From Cohnella caldifontis (GTDB lineage Bacteria; Bacillota; Bacilli; Paenibacillales; Paenibacillaceae), in assembly GCF_029360585.1 (NCBI RefSeq), contig NZ_JAQZSJ010000001.1:1-64000 (forward strand): a stretch of 64,000 nucleotides of DNA, written 5' to 3'. The notes beneath the pieces were generated by a model. It searched no databases. It saw only the letters and a program-made list of their open reading frames with translations, and was not told where the DNA came from. The position numbers and the translations under genes were made by a program. Positions 55,874 to 63,718 of this stretch are shown here, in pieces (position 1 is the first letter of the stretch; the number at the start of each line of letters is the position of its first letter).

Positions 55874-55898
55874 AATTCCTAGCGAACGCGTAGGAATT
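55874..55898. promoter_or_regulatory. Perfect inverted repeat between metH and mtnD
   Basis: AATTCCTA (55874-55881) and TAGGAATT (55891-55898) form a perfect 8-bp dyad around a 9-base centre. It ends 4 bases before the mtnD -35 hexamer, a typical position for a repressor or activator site. The regulator is unknown. Confidence 0.5.
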
Positions 55899-55902
55899 CA
55901 CG

Positions 55903-55931
55903 TCGACAATCTCGATCAATTCCACTATAAT
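55903..55931 (+). promoter_or_regulatory. Sigma-A promoter of mtnD
   Basis: TCGACA at 55903 and TATAAT at 55926 are separated by 17 bases, giving a leader of about 58 bases to the ATG at 55996. Confidence 0.75.
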
Positions 55932-55995
55932 CAAATTACAGTCGAAGTTGACCGGCGTATATGCCGCATTTCTATGGAGAAGGAAGGGATTCGCG

Positions 55996-56538
55996 ATGGC
56001 GGAGATTCGCATTCGCAACACGAACGAACGCATCGCAGGAGATGAGAAAGTCAAAGCATTCCTGGACGCTCAAGAGGTGCTCTACGAACACTGGGACATG
56101 GGCAAGCTTCCGGCGAATTTGAAGGAGAAATTCGTGCTTTCCGACGAGGAGAAAGCGGAAATCCTTAACACTTTCGATCCGGAAATCCGGGATTTGGCCG
56201 CCCGCCGCGGCTATCAGATTTGGGACATCATCACGCTGTCGGAAGCGACGCCGAATCTGGAAGAGCTGCTGAAGAAGTTCGAGTCCGTCCATACGCATAC
56301 CGAAGATGAAATCCGCGCGATCACGGCCGGCAAGGGCATCTTCATCATCAAGGGCAAAGGCGACGTCGGCTATTTCGACGTGGAGCTCGAAGCCGGGGAC
56401 GTCATCTCCGTTCCGGAGAACACCCCTCACTTCTTCACCTTGATGGAGAACAAGAAAATCGTCGCCGTCCGCCTCTTCATCGAGAAAGACGGATGGATCG
56501 CCAAGCCGTTCGACGATCCGGCATTCGTATCGGCATAA
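55996..56538 (+). CDS. mtnD: Acireductone dioxygenase
   Basis: ATG at 55996 (MAEIRIRNTNERI) gives 180 residues. The cupin metal site is seen in VHTHTEDEIRAI and in the distal His of ENTPHFFTL. It oxidises acireductone in the methionine salvage pathway to the keto-acid precursor of methionine (Fe form). It stands alone but diverges from metH, so both flanking genes make methionine. Confidence 0.96.
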   Translation: MAEIRIRNTNERIAGDEKVKAFLDAQEVLYEHWDMGKLPANLKEKFVLSDEEKAEILNTFDPEIRDLAARRGYQIWDIITLSEATPNLEELLKKFESVHTHTEDEIRAITAGKGIFIIKGKGDVGYFDVELEAGDVISVPENTPHFFTLMENKKIVAVRLFIEKDGWIAKPFDDPAFVSA

Positions 56539-56558
56539 ATACACCCGGCACTAACGTA

Positions 56559-56604
56559 ACGGGCGCTCCCGTCGTCACGATGACGAGGGAACGCCCGTTT
56601 TTTA
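56559..56604 (+). terminator. Terminator after mtnD
   Basis: AACGGGCG pairs with CGCCCGTT, with extended inner pairing of CTCCCGTC and GAGGGA, followed by a T-run. Confidence 0.85.
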
Positions 56605-56638
56605 ATGCCGTTAAAGATCATAAAATGATTCCGTCGAA

Positions 56639-57433
56639 TTACAGCGTCTCCAGGATATCGAACAACGGCAGCAGGTTCGGCGCCTCGAATGCGGGCACGA
56701 TGCTGTCATCCCTCGTCACGCCATGGCGGTTAAGCCACAAATTGCGCATCCCGACCCGATTCGAACCGAGAATGTCGGTCGTGAGCTTGTCCCCCACCAT
56801 GATCCCTTCGGACGCTTCGATGCCGAGCAGCTCCATCGCATGCCGGAAAATCGACGGCGCCGGCTTGCCTTCCCCGAAATCGCCGGAGATCACGACGTGG
56901 TCGAAATATCCGGCCAATTCCGGCACGCCGTCCAGTTTTTCCCGCTGAAGGTCGGGCGCCCCGTTCGTCAGCAGCAACAGCTTGTATTCGCCCTTCAAGC
57001 GGTTCAGCGCTTCGAACGTTTCGTCGTATACGAGCGGCCTGGACCTGCGTTCCGAAACGAAGGCTTCCCCCAGCCTGTAACCCAGGTCGGGGTTGTCCAC
57101 GCCGACGGCGTTCAAGCCCCTCGTCCACGCTTCCGTCCGGTAACCGGGCGCCAATTCCTGAAGACGGCGGAATTCCGGCCGGCTCCCTCCGGTAAAACGC
57201 GCCCATAACGCCTCGAAAGGATTGATCCCGATCATCTGCGTGAACAGGAACGTCTCGTAGGTTTGGTACAAAGCCCGAGCTTCGCGCCGAACCGCTTCCT
57301 CCAGTTGGTCCGGCCGGATGGACGGGACCTCTCTCGCGGCCATCGCGCACACGGCCTCGAAGCTTTCCTTCACGCTCCGGTCATCCCAGAGCAGCGTGTC
57401 ATCCAAGTCGAACAAAACCGCCTTGACCGCCAT
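56639..57433 (-). CDS. HAD family phosphatase (YjjG/YfnB-like)
   Basis: The 264-residue product has motif I FDLDDTLLWDD, motif II LLLTNGAPDLQ, a Lys in FGEGKPAP and motif IV VGDKLTTDILGSNRVG. It matches the noncanonical nucleotidase branch (YjjG). It is followed by no clear terminator and lies 12 bases after the 172-residue membrane protein, so the two may be co-transcribed. Confidence 0.92.
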   Translation of the reverse strand: MAVKAVLFDLDDTLLWDDRSVKESFEAVCAMAAREVPSIRPDQLEEAVRREARALYQTYETFLFTQMIGINPFEALWARFTGGSRPEFRRLQELAPGYRTEAWTRGLNAVGVDNPDLGYRLGEAFVSERRSRPLVYDETFEALNRLKGEYKLLLLTNGAPDLQREKLDGVPELAGYFDHVVISGDFGEGKPAPSIFRHAMELLGIEASEGIMVGDKLTTDILGSNRVGMRNLWLNRHGVTRDDSIVPAFEAPNLLPLFDILETL

Positions 57434-57445
57434 CTTCCAGACTCC

Positions 57446-57964
57446 TCACTTTGCCTTGACTTCAAACTCGATATGATGCTGATCCGCGAAAGCTTTCAGC
57501 CGCTCCCCCATCCGTTCCGTCGGGAACCGGTTGATCATCCGCGAAAACACCCAATTGGCGCCTTTGATCGACTCGATCACCACATACCCCGGAGACAGCA
57601 CGATTTTGCGGATTTCTCCCGGACGGAGCGTTTTGTAACCGGTGAATTTCCGGGTTTCGAGCGTATCGCGGGTCACGGCCAAATACGGGCGGCGCATGAA
57701 ATAGAAGAAGGCCAGCAGAGCATAACAGCCCAAAGTCACCCAGAACATCGTGACGTCCTGTTCGAGATCCGTCGCCCAAGGAGCGAACATGACCACGTAA
57801 AAGACCATCAACAGCACCAATAGGACCGGGAAAATATAGTTGCGTCCCTGATACTTATCCGCCTGTTTGACCTTGGCGGTCACGGAAGGTTTCCCTTCCT
57901 TCTTGCGGCGCTTGTCTACTTGTTTCGCGTTGCGTTGCACCATTCGTTCCCAAGAGCGGGACAT
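57446..57964 (-). CDS. Membrane protein, two helices (172 aa)
   Basis: ATG at 57964 follows GGAGGAGCTTC and gives 172 residues. The N-terminus is strongly basic (QVDKRRKKEGK). Two transmembrane helices follow (about 53-73 and 83-103), then a C-terminal PH-like part (YLAVTRDTLETRKFTGYKTL) as in small bacterial membrane-PH proteins. I do not recognise a named family. The upstream codons to 58012 are rejected because the ribosome binding site lies within them. Confidence 0.75.
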   Translation of the reverse strand: MSRSWERMVQRNAKQVDKRRKKEGKPSVTAKVKQADKYQGRNYIFPVLLVLLMVFYVVMFAPWATDLEQDVTMFWVTLGCYALLAFFYFMRRPYLAVTRDTLETRKFTGYKTLRPGEIRKIVLSPGYVVIESIKGANWVFSRMINRFPTERMGERLKAFADQHHIEFEVKAK

Positions 57965-58031
57965 GAAGCTCCTCCTGTTCTGCGGCATCCCTTCCGGAAT
58001 GTTCCTGGCCACCTGAATAACAATCTATACG

Positions 58032-58217
58032 TCAATGCGGCAGCGACGGTTTCTCGTCCGTCCATTCGATGCTGTCCAGCTGCCGGCGGAAGTTGCTTTT
58101 GAAAATTTGCAGATACTGTCTACGGAGCCGTTCGCGTTCGGCGAGCTCCTCATCGTTCAGCCCGACGGTTTTATGCTTGCGTGCCAACTCGTTGATCCTG
58201 GCCACCAATTTCTCCAC
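58032..58217 (-). CDS. DUF896 family protein (YnzC-like)
   Basis: GTG at 58217 follows AAAGGAGGATTCCCC and gives 61 residues beginning VEKLVARINELARKHK. LNDEELAERERLRRQYLQIF and a C-terminal SIEWTDE are typical of the DUF896 helical-hairpin family. In Bacillus members are SOS- or sporulation-linked, but function is not established. Length is normal for the family. Confidence 0.92.
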   Translation of the reverse strand: MEKLVARINELARKHKTVGLNDEELAERERLRRQYLQIFKSNFRRQLDSIEWTDEKPSLPH

Positions 58218-58446
58218 GGGGAATCCTCCTTTCAAGCATCCCTTCTACTTTGACACTCGCATCCCCGTGCTGTCAAGGCGAAAAGGATCAAAAATAGCGA
58301 GCCCCTTTATAAAGGAACCCGCCGATTCGATAAACGATTCATCCGATGATCCAGCGATTTTGGGAACCGTCGTTTCCGTTTCCGGACCGATTGAATAATA
58401 TACCTTGCAGGAACGGATGACATGAAATGGTTGGAGGTTTGTATTC

Positions 58447-58857
58447 GTGGAACTCCTCATGTGCAAAGGCAAAATCCATCGGGCAACCGTGACGGAAGCA
58501 GACCTTGATTATGTGGGCAGCATTACGATCGACGAGACCCTCATGAAGGCAGCCGGAATCCTTCCCTATGAGATGGTCCAGATCACGAGCCTGAGAAACG
58601 CGACAAGATGGAAGACCTATGCGCTCCCCGCCGCGGCAGGGAGCGGCAGGATCTGTTTGAATGGACCTCCCGCTCATCTATTCCAGCCCGGGGATAAAGT
58701 CATCATTCTGAGTCTTGGCAAGTTTGAACGCGGTGAGGCCTTGAAACTGCAACCGAAAGTGGTCTTTGTTGATGATGGAAATTCCATAACGAACATTCAA
58801 ACCCACAGCATTGCTTATCTCTCCGAGCAAACCGCTTCTGAAAGTCCGTCTGAATGA
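58447..58857 (+). CDS. panD: Aspartate 1-decarboxylase
   Basis: The proenzyme has 136 residues, starting with GTG at 58447 after TTGGAGGTTTGTATTC. The self-cleavage site GS lies in LDYVGSITID near residue 25; Ser becomes the pyruvoyl cofactor. It makes beta-alanine for pantothenate. Two departures from the usual pattern are NATRWKTYALPA in place of NG-x-R-x-x-TY and an 18-residue tail. No panB or panC is in the window. Confidence 0.93.
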   Translation: MELLMCKGKIHRATVTEADLDYVGSITIDETLMKAAGILPYEMVQITSLRNATRWKTYALPAAAGSGRICLNGPPAHLFQPGDKVIILSLGKFERGEALKLQPKVVFVDDGNSITNIQTHSIAYLSEQTASESPSE

Positions 58858-58869
58858 ATGGCATCCGGC

Positions 58870-60069
58870 TTATTTTCTTAGGGTGTTGATGAGGTCATGG
58901 AGATTCGTTAACAATGGAATATTCGATGTTCCTGCCAATGTTTCGTAAGGGAGCGCATGGGCTGTATTGAAAAGAACGACTTGATCGTCCTGACCGAACC
59001 AGCCTTCTTCATTTAATCTCAGCAAGCCTGCCCATGTCGCTGCCCCCTCCGGAGAAGCGGAAATTCCACGGTTGCCAAGCATACGCCGCGCTTCCTCGAT
59101 TTCGCCGCGGCTTACCGCTACTGCCGTTCCCTCCGTCTCTTTCAAAATTCGTAATAACAGCACGATATCGGGCGGATGAGGAACGCGCATGCCTGTCGGG
59201 GAAGCCGCCTCAGCCGAATCAACCTGTTTGCCCAATGCGCGAACCAACGGCGCGCACCCGATTTCCTGCACGCTAACAAAGCGCGGCATAGGTCCTTGAA
59301 TGAACCCGAGTTCCCGTAACTCCTTGAAAGCCTTCCACATGCCGATGATTCCGGAGCCGCCGCCTGTCGGGTAAATAATCACCGTCGGCAGCCTCCACCC
59401 CAGTTGCTCCGCCAATTCGAACCCCAACGTCTTCTTCCCTTCGACGCGTCCGGGCTCTCTCAGCGTGGAGACCGATGTCCAATCGAAGATGTGCTTGTAG
59501 GATTCCACCCATTGTCCTGCGTGTTGAATGAGGCCTTTTACTCTAAACGTATGGGCACCGTACCGTTGGCATTCCCGAATGATCAACGGCGGGCAGTCCT
59601 CGGGAACGAATACGATCGAATCGATTCCCGCGCACCCTGCGTAAGCGGCCAAGGCTGTACCTGCATTACCGTTGGAAGCAATCGCGGCCCTGCGAATTCC
59701 GCGTTCTTTCAGCAGCGAAACAGCAACCGATAATCCCCGTGATTTAAAACTGCCGGTCGGATTGAGTTCTTCGCGCTTCATCCATAACTTCCGAATCGAG
59801 AGCGGGATTCGGCTTACGTCGATCGGAGTAAGCGGTGTCCAGCCTTCTCCCAGTGATACGATTGACTGGGGGGACTGGACCGGGAGCAATTCCCTGTATC
59901 TCCACATCGTAGTCGCCCGATTGACAATCGATTGTTGCGTTAATGTTTTTCTAACGTACTCCAAATCATAATCAACCAGAAAAGTACTGCCGCATTCGCA
60001 GGTTAATTCCTCATAAGTGAAAGGCTTCTGCTTCCCGCATCCTGAGCAAACCATCCCTGCACGTGTCAT
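58870..60069 (-). CDS. thrC: Threonine synthase
   Basis: The 399-residue PLP enzyme has an N-terminal zinc ribbon (VCSGCGKQK and LTCECGST), the PLP Lys in NPTGSFKSRGL, a SNGNAGTALAAY loop and a phosphate-binding TGGGSGIIG. It converts O-phosphohomoserine to threonine. ATG at 60069 follows GGGAGGGAAAT. hom and thrB are not adjacent, so this may be a second paralogue. Confidence 0.88.
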   Translation of the reverse strand: MTRAGMVCSGCGKQKPFTYEELTCECGSTFLVDYDLEYVRKTLTQQSIVNRATTMWRYRELLPVQSPQSIVSLGEGWTPLTPIDVSRIPLSIRKLWMKREELNPTGSFKSRGLSVAVSLLKERGIRRAAIASNGNAGTALAAYAGCAGIDSIVFVPEDCPPLIIRECQRYGAHTFRVKGLIQHAGQWVESYKHIFDWTSVSTLREPGRVEGKKTLGFELAEQLGWRLPTVIIYPTGGGSGIIGMWKAFKELRELGFIQGPMPRFVSVQEIGCAPLVRALGKQVDSAEAASPTGMRVPHPPDIVLLLRILKETEGTAVAVSRGEIEEARRMLGNRGISASPEGAATWAGLLRLNEEGWFGQDDQVVLFNTAHALPYETLAGTSNIPLLTNLHDLINTLRK

Positions 60070-60309
60070 ATTTCCCTCCCATGACCTTATCCGATGTGGA
60101 AATATTCGGTGCTTTTATACCGTATCGTATTACGTCGGACCCGATACAGGAACGGTAAACACCCGGCATCCCGCCCAATTCGTTATTTGCGACGGCAGCC
60201 TTTAAAATTTTGCCATCGTTTTTATGGATCTAGTTTGATGTCACTGCCATGATCTGAAGTAAGTACATAAAATTGAATAGTTCAAAACCAACATTGAAGG
60301 AGAAAATCC

Positions 60310-61068
60310 ATGACCAAAAGAGGAAAATACATGAATATGCAGGTTATGGGACGGGATGCGTCCATTCGTCATTCCTTACCGGAGACAAGGATCTTCACGA
60401 GCAAAAACTTGCACGAGATGATCAATAAATATAGAACCGTTATCGCCAAACCGAATTTCGGAACCGGAGGGGCCGGGGTAATCAAGGTATCCCGAATAAA
60501 CGGCGGAAAGTATGCCGTCCATTTTGGAACGACGAATCGGGTCATTACAGGCAATACGAGCGTATTGGCTTATCTGAGAAGGTTTGCAAAGGCCCAACCC
60601 TACATCGTGCAACGTTACGTTTCTTTGGCAAAGGTAAACGGACGTCCGATCGATGTGCGCGTAATGGTTCAGAGGAAAACGGGAGTCCCATGGACCGTGA
60701 CGGGCAAAATTGCCAAGGTCGCCGGACCCCATCACATCATCACGAACGTGGCACGAAGCAGGGGTTACGTTCTTTCGGCCAGGGGGGCATTAACCAAAAC
60801 TTTTTCAAGGAAACAATCCGAGGTCATTCTTAAAAAGTTGGACCGGATCTGCCTGCGAGCGGCCCGACAGATTGGAATCGCCTATGGGAGAAGAACGCTC
60901 GGCTTCGACATGGCTGTCGATCGCAAGGGAAAAGTATGGGTTTTGGAGGCCAATCCAAAACCGGCCATCGGGTTCTTTAAGAGACTGAAAAACAAGAGTT
61001 ACTACCGGCACATTTTGCGATTGGCTCCTTCGAAGGAATATCACAGGTACTTTACGGGCAAGGTTTAA
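60310..61068 (+). CDS. Minimal YheC/YheD-type ATP-grasp protein
   Basis: The 252-residue protein keeps the ATP-grasp core of YheC/YheD coat-associated proteins: VIAKPNFGTGGAGVIKV, IVQRYVSL, DVRVMVQRKTG, and LGFDMAVDRKGKVWVLEANPKP with metal ligands. It lacks the N-terminal domain of the longer family members. ATP-grasp enzymes join a carboxylate to an amine; the substrate is unknown. ATG at 60310 follows GAAGGAGAAAATCC. GC content is visibly lower than upstream genes. Its paralogue is at 62960-63718. Confidence 0.88.
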   Translation: MTKRGKYMNMQVMGRDASIRHSLPETRIFTSKNLHEMINKYRTVIAKPNFGTGGAGVIKVSRINGGKYAVHFGTTNRVITGNTSVLAYLRRFAKAQPYIVQRYVSLAKVNGRPIDVRVMVQRKTGVPWTVTGKIAKVAGPHHIITNVARSRGYVLSARGALTKTFSRKQSEVILKKLDRICLRAARQIGIAYGRRTLGFDMAVDRKGKVWVLEANPKPAIGFFKRLKNKSYYRHILRLAPSKEYHRYFTGKV

Positions 61069-61087
61069 TCCGAGAACAATAGCAAAA

Positions 61088-61127
61088 GCCTCTTGGCACC
61101 GGATGGGGATCCAAAGTGCCAAGAGGC
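61088..61127 (-). terminator. Terminator between ATP-grasp and NlpC genes
   Basis: GCCTCTTGGCACCGGAT faces ATCCAAAGTGCCAAGAGGC. On the minus strand the stem is followed by TTTTGC. It may serve both convergent genes. Its sequence is close to the terminator at 61866-61911. Confidence 0.85.
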
Positions 61128-61179
61128 TTGTCTGCTAGAACTTTACGATCGAATGACGAACGCTTTGGTCATTGCAAAC

Positions 61180-61698
61180 TTAATTTGCTTTAACCCGTGC
61201 AGCGGCAACATAATGATTCTTCCAATATCCTACGTTCAGGTTGCTGATGGTAACATCGTATTTGGGACTCAGATTGTGAATGAATTTCCCATTCCCGATA
61301 TAAATGCCGACATGCTGGATTCTATCGTATTTCGTCGTTCGATTGGCGGTCGACGGAACCGAGAAGAATACCAAATCCCCGGCGCGCAGCTGGCTCTTCG
61401 AAATTTTGATCCCGTCCACGTACTGCTTTCTGGCTCCCCAACGAAGGTTAATGCCTTCTTTCTTGTACAAATACTTCGTGAACGAAGAGCAATCGAACCA
61501 CATCTTGGAAGTATCGTAAACCCCCCAATGATATTGGACTTTGCCTTGAAGCCGTTCAGCATTGGCAATAATATGTTGTGCCTCGACCGTTGTCAACACT
61601 TTGGCCGTTGCGGCATGGGCTGCATAAGGAGTAAGCATCAAGCTTCCGAACAATGCCATACCGATCGTAGTTCCGATAACTTTACGCGTGATATTCAT
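61180..61698 (-). CDS. Secreted NlpC/P60 peptidase (short paralogue)
   Basis: The 172-residue protein has a signal peptide (SLMLTPYAAHA) and one C40 domain: FDCSSFTKYLY with the catalytic Cys, LRAGDLVFFS, and HVGIYIGNGKFIHNLSP with the His. It shares these stretches with the 279-residue neighbour, so they are duplicates. It should trim peptidoglycan peptides. Confidence 0.92.
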   Translation of the reverse strand: MNITRKVIGTTIGMALFGSLMLTPYAAHAATAKVLTTVEAQHIIANAERLQGKVQYHWGVYDTSKMWFDCSSFTKYLYKKEGINLRWGARKQYVDGIKISKSQLRAGDLVFFSVPSTANRTTKYDRIQHVGIYIGNGKFIHNLSPKYDVTISNLNVGYWKNHYVAAARVKAN

Positions 61699-61865
61699 GT
61701 GATGTTATGCCTCCTAGTTGTTTGATTTGGTGTCGGCAGGACCTAATATAACACAGATACGACAGAGGTTTGGGCTCCATATATTTCTACGAACTGCTCA
61801 CGTGTAGGCGGCAGAAGGGTTTCTCTTTGATTATTAAAAAAAGATTAGAATCGCTTTCACCGTAA

Positions 61866-61911
61866 AAAACCCCTTGGCACTGGATGCAATGATCCAATGT
61901 TCCAAGGGGCT
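61866..61911 (-). terminator. Terminator of the SH3-containing NlpC gene
   Basis: CCCCTTGGCACTGGAT faces ATCCAATGTTCCAAGGGG, with a T-run on the minus strand. It is similar to the terminator at 61088. Confidence 0.85.
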
Positions 61912-61943
61912 TCCAACGAGACTAAACGTTCATCAATCTGAAT

Positions 61944-62783
61944 TTACACGCGCACGTATTTCGTCATTGTGGTGACATATCCGGCCTTGCCGTTTTTATC
62001 TTTGATTTGGTACCACCATGGATTGACTTTTTTTACGATCGTAAAGGTTTCTCCCGTCTTTAAGTAGCGATATCGATTGCCCTTCAGCGAGGGGCTGTCC
62101 AAAAAGGCGACCGATTTCACGACCGTCCCGGTTTTCGATACGGCCGTGCTGTTATTGGAGGAAGCGGAATCGTTAGACGAAGCCGAAATGTTAGACGAAG
62201 CCGAATCGTTAGACGAAGCCGAATTGCCGGTTGACGGAGCAGGTGTCGAGCTTGCAGGCGCAACCACGCGCGCAGCCGCTACGTAATGCGTATTCCACCA
62301 ACCGGATTTGATGCTGCTGATTCGGACATCGTATAGAGGACTGATATTTTGAAGCACTTGGTCGTTTCCGATATAAATGCCCACGTGTCCGATTTTATCG
62401 TAGGTACTTGAATATTTGACGGTTGCGGGGGTAGAAAAGAATACCAGGTCTCCCGGACGAAGCTCGCTTCGCGAAATTTTAATGCCGTCCGCGTATTGCA
62501 AACGCGCTCCCCAACGCAGGCGGATACCTTCTTGGGCATATAAATACTTCGTAAAGGAAGAACAATCGAACCACAGCTTAGAAGCGTCATTCACGCCAAA
62601 ATGATATTCAACCTTGCCTATCAATTGTTTCCCATGTGCAATGATATCTTGGGCTTCAGCCGAAGTGAGGACCGCGGTACCCGTCGCGGCATAGGCTGAC
62701 GGATTGGCGATGAAAAGACTTCCGGTTAAAGCCAGACCAAGCGTGGCTCCGATCATCTTACCCATAATTTTCTTTGGATGCAT
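61944..62783 (-). CDS. Secreted NlpC/P60 peptidase with C-terminal SH3 domain
   Basis: The 279-residue protein has a signal peptide (ANPSAYAA) and a C40 domain (FDCSSFTKYLY, IGHVGIYIGN). A Ser/Asn-rich linker with repeated SASSN units (about residues 175-205) follows. The C-terminal SH3b-like domain (FLDSPSLKGNRYRYLKTGETF) binds cell wall. It is a longer duplicate of the 172-residue neighbour that gained a linker and a wall-binding domain. Confidence 0.92.
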   Translation of the reverse strand: MHPKKIMGKMIGATLGLALTGSLFIANPSAYAATGTAVLTSAEAQDIIAHGKQLIGKVEYHFGVNDASKLWFDCSSFTKYLYAQEGIRLRWGARLQYADGIKISRSELRPGDLVFFSTPATVKYSSTYDKIGHVGIYIGNDQVLQNISPLYDVRISSIKSGWWNTHYVAAARVVAPASSTPAPSTGNSASSNDSASSNISASSNDSASSNNSTAVSKTGTVVKSVAFLDSPSLKGNRYRYLKTGETFTIVKKVNPWWYQIKDKNGKAGYVTTMTKYVRV

Positions 62784-62903
62784 TGGCTGTTATTCCTCCC
62801 AGTAGTAGAATCTAGTTGCTATGTAATGACTATAACATATAGACCTCCTTCGTCTTTGTTCCAAAATCTGCTACAACGACCCCCTCCGAGACGTCGCGGA
62901 ATA

Positions 62904-62947
62904 CAAAAAAAGCCCATCCGCCTCCCTGCCAGGGGAGCGAATGGGCT
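62904..62947 (-). terminator. Terminator of the second ATP-grasp gene
   Basis: AGCCCAT and ATGGGCT close a stem with inner CGCCTCCC and GGGAGCG, followed by TTTTTT on the minus strand, 13 bases past the stop. Confidence 0.85.
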
Positions 62948-62959
62948 CAGATGAATCAG

Positions 62960-63718
62960 CTAAATTTTACCCGTAAAATGTCTATGATATTGCGTTGTAG
63001 GGGCAGTAGCCAGAATCTGATGGTAATAACTCTTATCTTTCAACCTCTTAAAGAATGCGATAGCGGGTTTTTCGTTCGCTTCGAACACCCATGTATTCCC
63101 TTTACGGTCAACAGCCATGTCAAAGCCGTATGTTCGAATCCCATATGCCATTCCCAACTTTCTGGCCGCGCGCAGGCAAATTTGTTCCATTCGATTCAGA
63201 ATTGCCTTAGAACGGCTTTTCGAAAATGTATGGGTTAATGCGCTTATTGCCGGAAGAACATACCCCTTGCTTCTTGCCGTATTCGTGATGATCCGATTAG
63301 GCCCGGCAACTTTGGCGAGTTTACCGGTGATGGTCCAAGGAACGCCCTTTTTTCTCTGTACCATGATACGCAAGTCGAATGGGCGGCCTTTTACTCTACA
63401 CATGGAAATGTAACGTTGTACGATGTAGGGTTTACGCGAAGTATACGGTCTCAAAAAATCCAACGCGGCTGTTTGACTGGAGAAGACTCTCCGATTCGTT
63501 CCAACATGAATCAGGTATTTTCCCGAAGATCTTCGGGACACTTTGATTACCCCTGCACCGCCTAAACCCCAATTCGGCTTGACGATTACGGTCCCATACC
63601 GGTTAATCATCCGATTAAAGCTTTCCCCTGTGAAAAATTTCGTATCCGGGATCGATGAACGAACGAAGGGATCCGTTTTCATTATCTGAGCATACGCGTA
63701 TTTCCCTCGTTTCCTCAA
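62960..63718 (-). CDS. Second minimal YheC/YheD-type ATP-grasp protein
   Basis: The 252-residue product is a same-length paralogue of the protein at 60310-61068: VIVKPNWGLGGAGVIKV, YIVQRYISM, DLRIMVQRKKG, YGFDMAVDRKGNTWVFEANEKPAI. It starts with TTG at 63718, after GGAGGCCGTATC and overlapping the stop of the upstream gene (TTGA), so it is translationally coupled to it. The ATP-grasp metal ligands are intact. Confidence 0.88.
   Translation of the reverse strand: MRKRGKYAYAQIMKTDPFVRSSIPDTKFFTGESFNRMINRYGTVIVKPNWGLGGAGVIKVSRRSSGKYLIHVGTNRRVFSSQTAALDFLRPYTSRKPYIVQRYISMCRVKGRPFDLRIMVQRKKGVPWTITGKLAKVAGPNRIITNTARSKGYVLPAISALTHTFSKSRSKAILNRMEQICLRAARKLGMAYGIRTYGFDMAVDRKGNTWVFEANEKPAIAFFKRLKDKSYYHQILATAPTTQYHRHFTGKI

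Noticed and set aside
52335..55995. S-box or cobalamin riboswitch ahead of metH
   Set aside because: The 220-base metH-mtnD gap shows no terminator-antiterminator or conserved riboswitch core on the minus strand.
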